This document shows positions 23,945 to 36,663 of a DNA stretch of 64,000 nt, piece by piece. The notes under the pieces were generated by a model. The model saw only the letters and a list, made by a program, of their open reading frames with translations. It was not told the DNA's origin and did not search any database. The translations under genes were made by a program, and so were the position numbers. How positions within the stretch are numbered: the first letter of the stretch is position 1; each line of letters starts with the position of its first letter. Location of the stretch: the NCBI RefSeq assembly GCF_000283155.1, contig NW_004454177.1:3633468-3697467 (forward strand), given 5' to 3'. This stretch comes from Ceratotherium simum simum. Its lineage: Eukaryota > Chordata > Mammalia > Perissodactyla > Rhinocerotidae.

Positions 23945-24640
23945 ATAAAAAGAATATTCAAAAATGTACTAGAAAAAAATTCTAAAAAATACAGAATAAT
24001 TTGATTCTGAAGATAGCGCACATTGTTTTTATAACAGACAAAATAATCAACATTAACACATACACTACTAAAATTATGAAAATTCAAGATTTTTAAATAA
24101 AGAGCTACATAAGCACCTAGATTAAAAATATTTAAGTCATGTGCAAGTGGGAAAGATTGTTAGCCTCAAGATTTCCCCAAAGTAAGACTCCATATGCCAG
24201 AAGATATGACTTCAATGGGAGAAGATAATGGTACAATGTCTTAAATTTCTTCAAAAGTTTTTATACACACTGGAAAGAAAGATATAAGAGAAATAAGAAT
24301 TTAGAGAAATAAGGAAATAAAGCACCTACGAGGTCTTCTTGGAGAGGAAAAAAAACTACTTAAAGACAAATCCATTCAATAAAAATATAATCAAAATAAA
24401 GAACTCAGGAATGTAGAAGCTAAGGTAAAAAGGATTGAGGGTAAGCACTGGATCAATTAACACACAGAAAGTAATAAATACCTATAACAAAAGCCACCCT
24501 CACTGCCATCCAGTAAAACACTAGTGTTTCCTCAATGGAGAACTTGCTTAACTTTGTACCATATGTACACTATACCCCATATGGTACTTCTGCCCAGAGT
24601 AGTCAACAAATAATGCTTTTTAAAAAATGATAATCTTGAT
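23945..24640. other. Intron 1, no recognised feature
   Basis: AT-rich intronic sequence. No gene or clear repeat. Confidence 0.5.
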
Positions 24641-24646
24641 TTATGA

Positions 24647-24665
24647 CCCACCCCACCCCCAACCC
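24647..24665 (-). other. Canonical G-quadruplex motif
   Basis: Plus strand has C-runs of 3, 4, 5 and 3 separated by 1, 1 and 2 bases. On the minus (ARHGEF12 sense) strand this is G3-TT-G5-T-G4-T-G3, a short-loop quadruplex motif that would also be present in the pre-mRNA. Confidence 0.85.
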
Positions 24666-24775
24666 GCAGGGTATAAGTTCAATGAAAGCAGGATCTCTGG
24701 GGTTCACTGCTGTATCCCAGGACAGTGCTAGGCACAGAGCAAGTGCTCAATAAATATTTGTCTAATGAAAGAATG
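24666..24775 (+). repeat. L2 3' end
   Basis: CACTGCTGTATCCCAGGACAG and AGTGCTCAATAAATATTTG in sense orientation. Confidence 0.8.
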
Positions 24776-24779
24776 CATA

Positions 24780-25025
24780 TTGGACACAGGCAGATGAATC
24801 TGCTCTATCTTCTGGGCTCTAACCAACTGCCATCTGGGCATACCCATTTAGATATGCCACTGGCATCTCAAATTCAATAAATCTCAAACTAAATTCTTAC
24901 TCTGCCTCTCAAAACCTCCTTCTCCATCTCAATAAACAGACCTTCATCCACCTAGCTGATCTAGTCAGAAATCTAGAAGTCATTAATGACACCTTCTTCT
25001 CCCTGAGGCCCCACATCCAATACAT
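24780..25025 (+). repeat. L2 internal fragment
   Basis: Sense L2 text: GAAATCTAGAAGTCATTAATGACACC and CCCACATCCAATAC-like blocks. Confidence 0.5.
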
Positions 25026-25027
25026 CC

Positions 25028-25135
25028 AACTCTCCATCCATCCAACAATATTTATTGCACATTTATTGTATACCAGGCACTGCTCTAGAGATTGAAGACA
25101 CAAAATAAATAAAAGCCCCTATTTTCACGGAGTTA
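25028..25135 (-). repeat. L2 3' end, opposite orientation
   Basis: CCAACAATATTTATTGCACATT, ATACCAGGCACTGCTCTAG, then a degraded 'gagttaacatc'. Orientation opposes the L2 pieces on both sides. Confidence 0.65.
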
Positions 25136-25139
25136 ACAT

Positions 25140-25940
25140 CCATTATCGCATTCTACTGATTTTACCTTAATACACATCTCCAATTTGTCTATTTCTGACC
25201 TTTGCCATTGCTAGCTTAGAGCTAGCCACCTATTGGAATAGCTAGCCACTATTGGAATAGTCTGGGCTAGTCTCAAGCCCAGACTATTCCAATAGTTTAA
25301 CAGGTCTTGCCACTTCTACTCTTGCACACATCCTCCAATTCATTTTCCCATACAGCAGCCATATAACTTTAAAACACAAATTTTATCCTGTTTAAATTCT
25401 TTCAATAGCTTCCCTCCCCTGCTTAAATTCTTTCAATAGCTTCCCATTGCATTTAGGAAAAAAATCCAAACATAACATGCAAGGCCCAAACATGAAATAC
25501 AGCTACCTTTCTAATCTCAACTTCTACCACTCTCCTGCTCAACCACTAAGCTCCAGCCACAGTGGCCTTCCTTCAGTGCTTCACATGCATGCTTCCCCCC
25601 ATAAAGGATATCTTGCATGCTGCTCTTGGTGGGGGCAGACACTCTCCCCACCAACCCAACTCCTGAGCATACTTTAGGTCTTTGCTTAAAGGTTGCTACC
25701 TCAGAAAGGCCTTTCCTGACCTCTGTTCCCCAATTTAAATTAGGTCCCTCCTGTTATTGTCTCCCATAATTACTCTGTTCTCTCCTTTTTTTAATACCAT
25801 TTACCACATTTTATAATTAATTATTTTGTGTTTAATGTTGGCCTATATCATTAGACGGCTCCATAAGTAAATGATAAATCCAGCACCTGGCACAGTTCCT
25901 CAAAGTGTTCGATAAATATTTGTTGAATTAATTAATAATT
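25140..25940 (+). repeat. L2 fragment with local rearrangements
   Basis: Sense L2: CTCCAGCCACAGTGGCCTTC, AGGTCTTTGCTTAAAGGTTGC, GGCACAGTTCCTCA and GATAAATATTTGTTGAAT blocks. It contains a perfect hairpin at 25248-25296 and a 31-bp tandem duplication around 25393-25447 (ttaaattctttcaatagctt twice). Confidence 0.7.
25248..25296. repeat. Perfect inverted repeat, 21-bp arms, 7-bp loop
   Basis: Arm 25248-25268 (contains attggaatagtctgggct) is exactly complementary to 25276-25296, with loop AGTCTCA. Immediately upstream the left-arm start is also tandemly duplicated (gctagccac...tattggaata at 25221 and 25241). Confidence 0.97.
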
Positions 25941-25979
25941 CAGCCAAGGAAAAGAGACAACTGGAGAAATTCTAATCAA

Positions 25980-26780
25980 GGGAAGAAGCATATGCTGAAG
26001 TGTCTGGAGAAAATGCAAGTAGATGCAAGTAGCTCAGTATGGCTAGAGCATAGGGGGAGGGTAATGATGTCTGGAGAAATAAGCAGTAGCCGGATCAATG
26101 AGGGTCTATATACCATAAAGAGGAATTTAAATTTTGGTCTGTAGAAAGGTTTTTAACTCAGGTTTCAGCTTCTATAGGTATCAAATATTTTGGGGTGAGA
26201 GAATCTCTAGAGAGACTCTCAAAAGAGGCCCATAACATTCCTCCTCCAAAGAACCACTGCTAGAGACAAGACAGGAACACTGAAAGGTTTTAAGCCAGGC
26301 GGTAATATGATTCAATATGCATTTTAGAAGTATTGCCTTGCAAACAGCATGGAGTATGGGCAGGAAAGGTATGAAACTGAAGGCTGGGAAACCAATTAGA
26401 AAATAATAATAGTACAGATTTTTAAAAATGATGAAGATCTAAATAAGTGCAATATCAAAGGAAATAAAGAACAGTGGATAAATACCAAAAATAATATTAC
26501 CAAAATAAGCCCTGAACCTCCAGCAGACTTAGAAAAGAAGGGAAAGGAACTCCCAGGATTTTGGCTTAGATGACAAAACATTTGATTTTGCCACTCACCA
26601 TGGAAAGAAATGAAAGAGCAGGTTTGGGAAAGAAGCAGTTTTAGGTTTGTCAAGGTACCTGCAGGACACCAGAGTAGAGATGTCCACCAAGGACTCAAGT
26701 TCAGAGAAGAGAATGATCTGCAAATTCAGATATGGATGACATCAACACAATAGCAGAAATCATAAAACTAGATGAGATTC
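25980..26780 (-). repeat. L2 LINE fragment
   Basis: Antisense L2 text: 'gaaaggttttaagccaggcg', 'tatgattcaatatgcatttt', then 'gatctgcaaattcagatatgg'. The 100-residue minus ORF at 26396-26698 lies in it and has no domain. Confidence 0.6.
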
Positions 26781-27246
26781 CCCAGAGATTCACTTAACAT
26801 CATCTATAAAATGTAAGCGTTAGACTAAATCTGAAATACACTCCTAAAGTAATATGATTTTACTCATTATTACTGATTTTTATGGAATCAAAAAATCTAT
26901 AAACTTACAGAAAAAAGTTTATTTTAAAGTTCATATTGTTTGTCTATAGTTTCTACTTCCTCATCATGTTTTTATAATATATTTGAATTCAAATTTAGGT
27001 CACAACTATTACATAGCAGAGAAAGTACCAAAAATGTTTAGTTATGACTTCTTTTGCAACGCCAGAATATTGGCAGTGGTAGAATTCACCTGTTAAAAAA
27101 ACTATTAGCATACTGAAAAACATTCTGAAAGCTTTTCTTCTTAAATAATGTAAATGTGATCTTTTCTACTTTTTAAACATTTTTACTTAATTTGAACAAT
27201 AGTATTATCAATTACATTTCTAGTTCTTACAGCAATAAACACTCAT

Positions 27247-29401
27247 AAAAAGCCTAACCGGAAAAATGGCACCTACAAAAAACCTACAGCTAACATCATA
27301 GTTAATGGAGAAAAATGGAATGCTTTCCCTCTAGGATCAGGAACAGGACAGAGATGTCCCCTCTCACCACTTTTACTCAACATTGTACTACTCTAGCCAA
27401 TGCAGCAATACAAGAAAAATAAATAAAAGGCATCCAGATTGGAAAGGAAGAAGTAAAACTGTCTTTATTCACAGACCACGTGATGATCTATGTAAAAAAC
27501 TCTATGAAATCAACAAAAAGCTACCAGAACTAATTAATACGTTTAGCAAGGTTGCAGGATTCAAAATCAATCATCAATAATCAATTGTTATTTCTATATA
27601 TTGTACTAGCAATGAAAAATTAGAACTGAAATTGAAAAGACAACACCATTTACGACAGCATTAAAACATTAAGTACTTAGGGTAAATCTGACAAAAGATG
27701 TGCAAGACCTGTAAACTGAAAACTAGAAAACATGGCTGAGAGAAATTAAGACCTAAATAAATGGAGCGATATGCCATGTTCATGAATTGAAAAACTCAAT
27801 ATTGTTAAGATGTCATTTATCCACAAATTGATCTTCAGATTCAATGCAGTTCCAATTAAAATCCCATCAGGCTTTTTTTCAGAAATTGACAAACTGATTC
27901 TGAAGTTCATATGGAAATGCAAAGGGCCTAGAAGAGCCAACAACTTTGAAAAAGAAGAACATAGTTGGAGGACTAACTCCTTAATTTCAAGACTTATTAT
28001 AAAGCTACAATAGTCAAGACAGGGTGGTACTGGGGTCAAGATAGATAAACAGATCAATAGAACCGAATAGAGACTCCCATGTCTAGGGACAACTGACTTT
28101 CGACAAAGGTGCAAAGGCAATTCAGTGGAGAAAAGAGTCTATTTAACAAGTGGGTCTGGAATATTCCACTAACCACATGCAAAAAAATGTACTTCAATCT
28201 ACACTCACACCATATAAAAAAATTACCTCAAAATGTATCACAAACCTGAAAGTAAATTTAAAACTTTAAATTTCTAAAAGCAAATGTAGGAAAAATATTG
28301 GTTATGCAAATATTTCTTAGATATACCAAATGCATAATCCATAAAAGAAAAAACTGACAGATTAGAATTCACAGTTAAAAACTTCTGATCTTCAAAATGT
28401 GAACTATATTTCAATGAAGCTGTGTAAAAAGAGAGAGAATACTACGAGAATGAAAACACAAGATGCAGACTGGGACGAAATATTTCCAAATCAGATATCT
28501 AATAATGGACTCATATCAGAATGTATAATGAACTCTTACAACTCAATAATAAAGAGACAGTGTAATTAAAAACAAGATTTGAACAGACAATTCACAAAAG
28601 ACATATGGACGGCAAATAAACACCTGAAAAGATGCTCAACATCATCGGTCATTAGATAAATGCAAATTAAAAGTACAATATTGACACCATTACACACCCA
28701 CTAAAATGACTGAAATTAAAAAGACTGAAAATACCAAGTACTAGTGAGGTTGTGGAGCAATTGGAACATTGCTGGTAGGAAGGTAATATGATACAGCCAC
28801 TTCAGAAAACAGTTTGGCAATTTTGTAAAAAGTTAAACACACTACTGTCACATGACCCCAGCCATTGCACTCCTAGGTGAGATGAAAACATATGTCCATA
28901 CAAAGACCTGTATGTCCAAAGCAAATTTATGCTTAATAGTCCAAAACCTGAAATAACCCAAATATCCACCAATGAATAAATGGATAAACAAACTGTGGTA
29001 TATCTATACATTGGAATATTACTCAGCAATAAAATGTATGAACTATTGATACACACAACATGGACAAATCTTAAAATAATTATGCAGAATGACAGAAGTC
29101 AGACAAAAAAAAAGCACATACTGTAAGATTCCAATAATATAAAACTCAAGAAAATGCAAACCCATCTATAATGACATCAGTGGGTACCTAGGGATGGGTG
29201 GGGAGGACTAGGAGGGAAGAATTACAAAAGGCATAAGAAAACTTTTGGGGTGATGGATATATTTATTATCTTAATTGTGGTGGATGGTTTCCCAGTTGTA
29301 TATATACATCCAAACCTATCAAATTGTATACTTTAAACATATGCAGTTTATTATACACCAATTATACTTCAATAAAGCTGTTCAAGTCTCAAAAAGCCTA
29401 A
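27247..29401 (+). mobile_element. L1, 5'-truncated, with 11-bp target duplication
   Basis: Body 27258-29390 with aaaaagcctaa on both sides (27247-27257 and 29391-29401). The start reads reverse transcriptase text ([20 protein letters not shown] region at about 27300-27365), followed by the ORF2 C-terminal region (WIKQTVVYLY-like near 28980) and a 3' UTR ending AATTATACTTCAATAAAGC. Frameshifts and stops throughout: dead. The short ORFs in this span are fragments of ORF2 or its antisense. Confidence 0.88.
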
Positions 29402-29879
29402 TGTTCAATGAACCAAAACTACCAGTAAACATTACATCAATTTCATGAAATATCTTTTAAGTAAAAGACTTGTTGGTCTGAATACTTTCTACCCGTTGTA
29501 AATTAATAACATTTGAGAGTATAGATAAAGCAACAGATAAACCAAAAAGGAACTTGCTACTGTGTTTTTCTTTGCATATGTGGAAGCATCTAGTAATACT
29601 TTGGTAAAGTATTTTTAAATAGAATACTGAGTAAACCTATGGTTATCAAGTTCTATACTATCAATAATTTTGTATGGAGAAATCCTAGCAAACAAGTTTA
29701 CTTGCCTAAACTTGATTGCTTTGTATGTTTTCTTCTTTTCAAGAATGTCACACTAATTAGTTTTAGTTTCTTAAAGGATCACTGTAATAGTAAAATGATT
29801 AATTTTAGCCCAAGAGAATTTGTTGGTATTAAAAAGTATGAAGTTACTTACATATTTTACCAATATACTGTACAAGTCT

Positions 29880-30060
29880 ATTATTCATGCATTCATTCGT
29901 TTATTCAATAAATATATTTATAACTGCATACTATGTAGTCAGGCATTAGTCTAGGTCCTTGCAATATATTTGGCGGAAAGGGAAGAGGGAAACAACAGAC
30001 AATAATGATCTTAATAAATAAAAGTATACTGTAATACGTTAGACGATGATAAGCATTACA
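29880..30060 (-). repeat. L2 3' end
   Basis: Antisense: ATTCATTCGTTTATTCAATAAATA, GTCAGGCATTAGTCTAGGTCC, ACAACAGACAATAATGATC, GATGATAAGCATTACAG. Confidence 0.75.
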
Positions 30061-30184
30061 GCCCTCCCCCTCCAAAAAAATAGAAAGGAGGTTATGAAGG
30101 ATCAGGAATGGAAACTAAACATGTTTATAATAAAAACTTTGAAGTAATGAGACTTGTTTCCATAAGCCACACATGAAAATCTCT

Positions 30185-30350
30185 TACAATGAACAGAATC
30201 CTAACATTAGAACTGAACTTCAGGTGACCTAGTTTAACCCTCACACTTTACAGATAATGTTAAATGATTTACCCAATCATTCAGTTCTCGGCCGAGATCA
30301 GGATCCCTATCTTCCTGCTCACTCTATTGACGTCACTCTTTGTGATGTCA
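30185..30350 (-). repeat. MIR-superfamily remnant with a CRE palindrome
   Basis: Antisense tRNA-SINE-like text: GACCTAGTTTAACCCTCACAC, TTTACAGATAATGTTAAATG, TTACCCAATCA. A full TGACGTCA lies at 30328-30335. Confidence 0.5.
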
Positions 30351-30394
30351 AATAATTGTGACAAAATGTTTTAATCTGCTCATATGGAAACTGG

Positions 30395-30590
30395 AAATAG
30401 TTAGACTGGCCCGGGCTTCATCACTTCATGGTTTTGTTACTTAGGGTAATTACTTGACCTCTGGAAATATAAATTTCCTCATCTCTAAAAGAGGAATGGT
30501 GATAATTTTGTGACTGGGTTGTTATAAGAACTAAATGTAGTACTTTATGTAAAACACCTACATGTCAGTATGCAAGTATATAACCAATAC
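30395..30590 (+). repeat. MIR
   Basis: Sense MIR: GGTAATTACTTGACCTCTGG, TTTCCTCATCTCTAAAAGAGG, GTTGTTATAAGAACTAAATG. Confidence 0.7.
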
Positions 30591-30599
30591 TTGTATCCT

Positions 30600-33230
30600 A
30601 ACAACAAAAATAGTACATCATATGCATGAGTTTTTTTATATCCTCTATTAGACTATAAACCTTGTGCATATTTAAAGTACCAACCATAATGTAAATGCTC
30701 AATTAGCATTTGTTAATATTCTAAGGGTTCAACCAGATTTCAAAACATGGCAAACAGTATGATAACTCATATCACTATGATGGATATAATCAAATTAACT
30801 GAAAGCTTCAGAGTATGCTTAAAAATGTTTTTGGTCTATCTTTTATAAATAGAGAAGTCTGTAGCACTAACCACTTTTCAGTGTCATAAACTATGGTCCT
30901 GAGTCTTTCTGTCCACAAGAAAATAACTTCCACCATGAAAAACACCTTCAGGAGAAAACAAAAAAGCCTGCAGCATTTTATACCACTTCTACTTTTCACA
31001 TTCATGCCTCTGCTCCTGTAGTCACAGATACGAATGCAAAAAAAAAAAAAAAAAAAAAGGCAGAATGCAATTCTAATACCATTACATAGTAATCCAGCAG
31101 CTTCTTCATATTTATAAGCAACATTTTAGCTGACAAGAGCAAAAATACCACAAACTGAACAAAGGATAAGATAATTAAATTGATGAGTGTCTGGTACCAT
31201 GGATATCACCTTTTCCAAATGGTTGTATATTTCAATTTAGTTTCAAATGAAAAAACAATCATAAAGATCACTCTGAAAAAACATTCCCTCCTTGCACTCT
31301 AGGATTAATCCCTGCCCCCTCCACGCCCCATTCAAGGTCCCTTGGGTATCAAAGGGAAACAACCATCTTGAAGCTTCAGATAATTAAATCATAATTTACA
31401 GAATAATAAATCAAAGTCCTTAGCTAAGATTCAAGAGAAGTTATGTCAATTCAGTTCTAAAAATGTAAAAGAAGGATGCTGCCTCCTATCCTACTGAATA
31501 AAAATATCCCTGTGATGCTGCATGTTAAAACCTTTGTTCTCAAGCTAAGCAATTAAAGCACAGGTTTTCAAAACTAGGAATTTCTTCCTTTAGGTCAAAT
31601 TAGGCTTTTTAAAACACACAAAAAAACCTTAAAAGCTATTGTAAGAATAATGAATGATGTAAAACATCCTTTTCTTTTTTTATTTTATTCCTCTGTTATA
31701 CGTATATGCCTTTCACTGAAGCTATTTTTCTACCATTTTGCTACATTCCATACACTACCGAGAAAACAAAGACTGCTACAGATTACCTGGATCACCGGAC
31801 AAATCAGCAGACAAGTAAAAGCTCAAAAGGCTGTTTCCATGGAGTAGAGGAGAATGAAATCCTCACCAAAACACCACTCCCTTACCAATCTTAGGCTTTT
31901 TCTTTATATATACACTCGACATCCTTGGAACAGCATTTGTCAGATGATTTTACTGACCACAAGAGGGATGATATGAAGAAACCCCACCTCTTCTCCCACC
32001 CCCAATCATCTACCATCATCAACTGAAGCCCAACACTGCACTGCTAAGGGAAAGGCAAAGAACAGCATCCGTGTACACTGCTCTAGAAGATTACACCATA
32101 AAAATAAATAAAAGACAAAGAAAGGAAAGATTTACCTGACAATTTTTTAAGGGAGCAGGCCAAGCAGCTCCCTCAAATTTTAAATACTTGTAAGAGATTC
32201 AATTACAGAGCCACAAAAAAATTAATTTTCTTCAGAATTTCCTGAAGAAAGTATAATTTTTAGAAAAACATATAGTGTCTCTACCAAAAACGGAGTTCCT
32301 CAAATATCTTAAAATTTTGTTGTTGCTACTACTCCTTTCCCTAAAGCCAAATAAATTAGGATTTACAAAAACAGTCTCCTTTTGGTGGTAGTATGACCCC
32401 TTCAAAGATAATCTGGGACAGGAGGTGGGGGTGGAAGAGAAACAGATAAAAAAGGGGAGGAGGAAAAATATCTTCTGTCCCAATAAGCCTAATGAAGCTT
32501 GTAAGCAAGGCTGAGAGAACTGAAATTTCTTCATGCCACTCTGTCTGTTTGTGTTTGATTATTGTGAATCTTCCCTTCCCTTCCCTAACTGTGCCCCAGG
32601 CTCTATGATGTCTGGCACTCTGTTAACTAGCATCTCTGCCACTTACAGTAGAAGGAGGGAGGAACAAGAACACACTCACTCAGTCTAATCCCTAGAAGCT
32701 ATGTTATTTTGCTAAAACAGTAATTTGTCTCAAACACTGCTCTCTAACAAATGCATTATTACACTACGAAGACTCATTAGCCTCTACTTTCCTTTTCTGA
32801 AGCATCAACCCAATTTGACAATTTGTACACACACAATTTCTGGGATCAACATATTAGCAATGAATGAAAATCAGATTCTTTGTTTTATAAAAGATATTCC
32901 CTAAAACATTTGACTATATCTAATTTTAAGATAAAACCCAGTAATCATTTCACTCACATATATTATAGCCCAGGGTTCTGTGAATTTATAAATGAATTCA
33001 CAGAACCTGAGAACCACAGTTAGTGATCTATGAAGAATCAGCTTCCAAGAAACCAATACCTTGGCAAATGTAGTTTGTAAAAAATAAACAAATAAAAGAA
33101 GAAGAACCAAAAGATAGATAGATGAGTAGATTTTACAGATTTTCTAAACCAGAGAGTAATGATTTTAATGCTCTCCTTGGGTAATACTAACGAACAAATT
33201 TGCTGAATTTATGGTTTATAAGTACTTCAT
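30600..33230. other. Intron 1, no recognised gene
   Basis: AT-rich sequence without a supportable gene or identified repeat apart from an A21 run at 31038-31058. Several ORFs of 60-100 residues on both strands lack domains or splice context. Confidence 0.5.
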
Positions 33231-33234
33231 AGAG

Positions 33235-33795
33235 AAGCAGTGATACAACATACCATACAACCATATGACCTGGAAATCTCACTCTTAGGTATTTACCCAA
33301 GTGATGTGAAAATTTACGTTCACAAAAAAACTTGTCCATGGATGTTTATAACAGCTTTACTCATAACTGCTAAAAACTAGAAGTAACCATGATGTCCTTC
33401 AATGGAGAAATGGACAAACAATGATTCATCCATACAATGGACTAATACTATTTAACAATTTAAAAAGAATGAACTATTAATTCACACAACATGGATAAAT
33501 CTTAAATGCATTTTACTATGTTAAAGAAGTCAGATGCAAAATCCAAACATTTTCATATCATTCCATTTATATGTCACTGGAAAATGCAAAGTTAAAAACA
33601 GATTAGCAGTTACTAGGGATTAGGGGTGGGAAGAGTGGTTGACTACAAAGGGGACACACAGGGGAACATTTAGAGTGCAGGATCTGTTCTGTTAGATAGT
33701 AGGGTGGTGGATACATGACTCTACTCTTTTGTGAGAACCCACAGAATTGAACATTATGAAGAGTGAACTTCAATGAATGCTGATCAAACAACAAA
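33235..33795 (+). mobile_element. L1 3' end fragment
   Basis: CCATATGACCTGGAAATCTCACTC, TTTACCCAAGTGATGTGAAAA, CAATGGAGAAATGGACAAACAA and ATGGATAAATCTTAAATGCATT blocks of the L1 ORF2 C-terminus and 3' UTR. Confidence 0.75.
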
Positions 33796-33889
33796 CAAAA
33801 AAACCATCAACCAGAAGATTCCAAGATGAAATGCAGACTGTGACAAATGAATCTAACTGCATTATAACTTATAAAATAACTGCACTGAA

Positions 33890-35335
33890 GGAGTGGAGGA
33901 AAAAAGCTGACCTAACTAACTTTGGAATACAATGTTTTCACTGGAAATTGTAAGGCTAATGACAAAAATAAACACTGCACTCTAACCGGAAAATTTGTTT
34001 CTCATGGGTATATGGGTTAACAGTCCTGAAATAGCTTTTCATGTATACTAGAACTGAACAAATAAGTAAATGGATAATGGATCACTGGAACTAGGTTTCT
34101 CACTATCAGATAGGGAAGTCACACATAAACAAGAAAGGAAGACTAGAGCGAATCCTATGGTACTGGATTAAAATCAGAGCCATCAGCGTGAACTCATGTT
34201 CAACTTAATATATATACAAATGAATACAGAAACAATTATCGATACAAGCATACACATGGGTTAGTATACATACATATATTACCTAGCTCTGTCCCTTGAG
34301 AGGGCCTAAAAGCAATGGCACCCCAACAGCAATGAGCACACTGAGCACCCACATTTTGGTTTCTAAATACCATTCTCCAATAAAAGGAATGACAGCTCCT
34401 TGAAAAAATGGCTAATTCTACAACTAGGGCAAAGAAAATACAAGATGAGCCTGGAGCATCTTGCAGTACCAAAAAGAAAGTGCTCAAAAAAAAAACGGGC
34501 AAGTGCCAACCTGAAAGCCTTTTCTAATAGTCTAAGTTGGAAGGATATGAGCAGCAAAATAAAAACATAGTTGTGGATTCAAACTTAAAGTATAAAATAA
34601 ATATACATTAGTCCACACTGATATAAGAAATTGAATAAATAAATAAATGGAGGAAGACACAAATCTTCCTTACAGAAGAATTCCAAATCATATATGTAGG
34701 TACTTCCTCCTCCCCCAAGCATGGATTGGACTTAAGTGACCTGCTTCTAAAGAAGAGAGTATGGAAAGAGAAAAAGAGTAACTTTAGAGTGGAGAAACCT
34801 GGCAAACACTACCTTAGTCAAGTGGTCAAGGTTAATACCACCAGTAATGTCATGTAGACATCATATTCCCCTGATATGATGAAATGAAAGGAGCACTTTG
34901 TCTCTGTAGTATTCTTTCCAAAAATGCATAACCCTAATAATGAGAAACAGAAGCAAACCCAGACTGGGGGATATTCTAAAAAAATACCTGGCCAGTACTT
35001 CTCAAGGCTGTTAAAGTCATGAAAAACAAGGTAAGCCTGAGGAACTGTCATAAACCAGAAGAGACTGGGGAAACACAAAAATTAAATGCAATGTGGTATC
35101 CTAGATTGGATCCTGGAAAAGAAAGAGACCATTAATGGAAGAGGCGGTGAGATCTAAATAAAGTCTGCAGTTTAGTTAATACCAATGTCAGTTTCTTAGT
35201 TTTGACAGATGAACCATAATAATATAAGTGTTAACAATGAGGAAAATTAGGTGTGAGGTATATGGGAACTCTCTATACTATCCTTGCAACTTTTCTGTAA
35301 ATCTAAAATTATTCCAAAATAAAAAGGATACTGAA
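33890..35335 (+). mobile_element. L1M-type 3' segment (copy B, longest)
   Basis: Old L1 3' UTR: ATTTGTTTCTCATGGG, GAACTCATGTT, TGGAGGAAGACACAAATC, GGCAAACACTACC, TTAATACCAATGTCAGTTTC and the terminal AATCTAAAATTATTCCAAAATA. Homologous over long stretches to 17650-18485 (opposite strand) and 40170-40800. Minus-strand ORFs here are antisense artefacts. Confidence 0.7.
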
Positions 35336-35420
35336 TAAATAGTCTATGATGCTAGAAGTCAGAACAGTACATGCTCTTAGGTAGTGACTTCAATTGTTGG
35401 TTAAAAACATTCCCACAAAT

Positions 35421-35673
35421 GGGGCCGGCCCTGTGGCCTGGTGGTTAGGTTCGGTGCATTCTGCTTCAGCAGCCGAGGTTCAGTTCCCAGGCGTGGACCT
35501 GCACCACTTGTTGGTGGCCATGCTGTGGCAGCGAACCACATACAAAATAGGGGAAGACTGGCACAGATGTTAGCTCAGGGTGAATCTTCCTCCAGTAAAA
35601 AGCAGAAGATAGACAATGTATGTTAGCTTAGGGTGAATCTTCCTCAGCAAAAAAAAAAAAAAAAAAAAAAAAA
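35421..35673 (+). mobile_element. ERE SINE inside L1
   Basis: GGGGCCGGCCCTGTGGCC head, two tail modules, A26 tail. Target duplication tcccaca on both sides (cacattccc context of the L1 is restored when it is removed). Confidence 0.93.
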
Positions 35674-36663
35674 TCCCACAGAGAAAACTCCAAGCTCAGA
35701 TAACTTCATGGGTGAATTTGCACAAACATTTAAAGGAAGAAATAATAACTACATAAAACAAACATTTAAAGGAAGAGATAATAAATAATCCTACACACAC
35801 TCTTTCTGAAAACAGATGACACTTCCCAACTCATTTCCTGAGGCCAACATTACCCTGATATCAAAACAAGGCAACGACATTACAAGAAAATGCAAAACCA
35901 ATATCCCTCATGAACACAGATATAAAAATCTTCATCAAAATATTAGAAAACCAAATCTATCAATATATACAAAGAATAATACATAATGACCAAAGGGGGT
36001 GTATTCCAGGAATGCGAGGTTGGCTCAACATTCAAAATTCAATGTAATTCACCACATTACCAGTCTATAAAAGAAAAAAACATATGATCATCTCAATAGA
36101 TGCAGAAACAGCATTTTATAAAATTCAATACCCATTAATGATAAAATTTCTCAGAAACTAAGATAGAAAGTAACTTCTCCAAACTGATAAACGGCATCTA
36201 TAAAAAACAAACATATAACATCATACAATCAATATTTGATTACCCCCAAGATCAAGAACAAGGCAAGGATGTCTACATGTCTACTCTCACAACGTCTATT
36301 TAACATGTTAGCTAGAAGAGTAATACAATAAAAATAAATATATAAAAGGTTTACAGACTGAAAAGAAAGAAGTACAATTGTCTTGAACCACAGATGATAT
36401 AATCATCTATGTAAAAAATCCAAAAAAATCTATTAAAAAAACACTAGTGGAACTCATAAGTTTAGCAAAATAACAGTATACAACATCAATAAACAAAAAC
36501 GATTATATACCAGCAACAAATTAAAAATTAATTTTTAAATACCGTTTACAATAACCTCAAAATAGATAAAATACATAGAGATGAAGTTAAACTATGTGCA
36601 AGACCTGTACACTGAAAACTACATAATCTTTTAAGAGAAATTAAAGACTTCAATAAATGGAAA

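Noticed and set aside
27746..28120. 124-residue minus-strand ORF
   Set aside because: Antisense of an L1 ORF2 body with clear target duplications on both sides.
31038..31058. A21 run as the tail of a processed pseudogene
   Set aside because: No gene-like sequence lies upstream. The gaatgcaa on both sides directly abuts the run, which fits simple A-run expansion better than a retrocopy.
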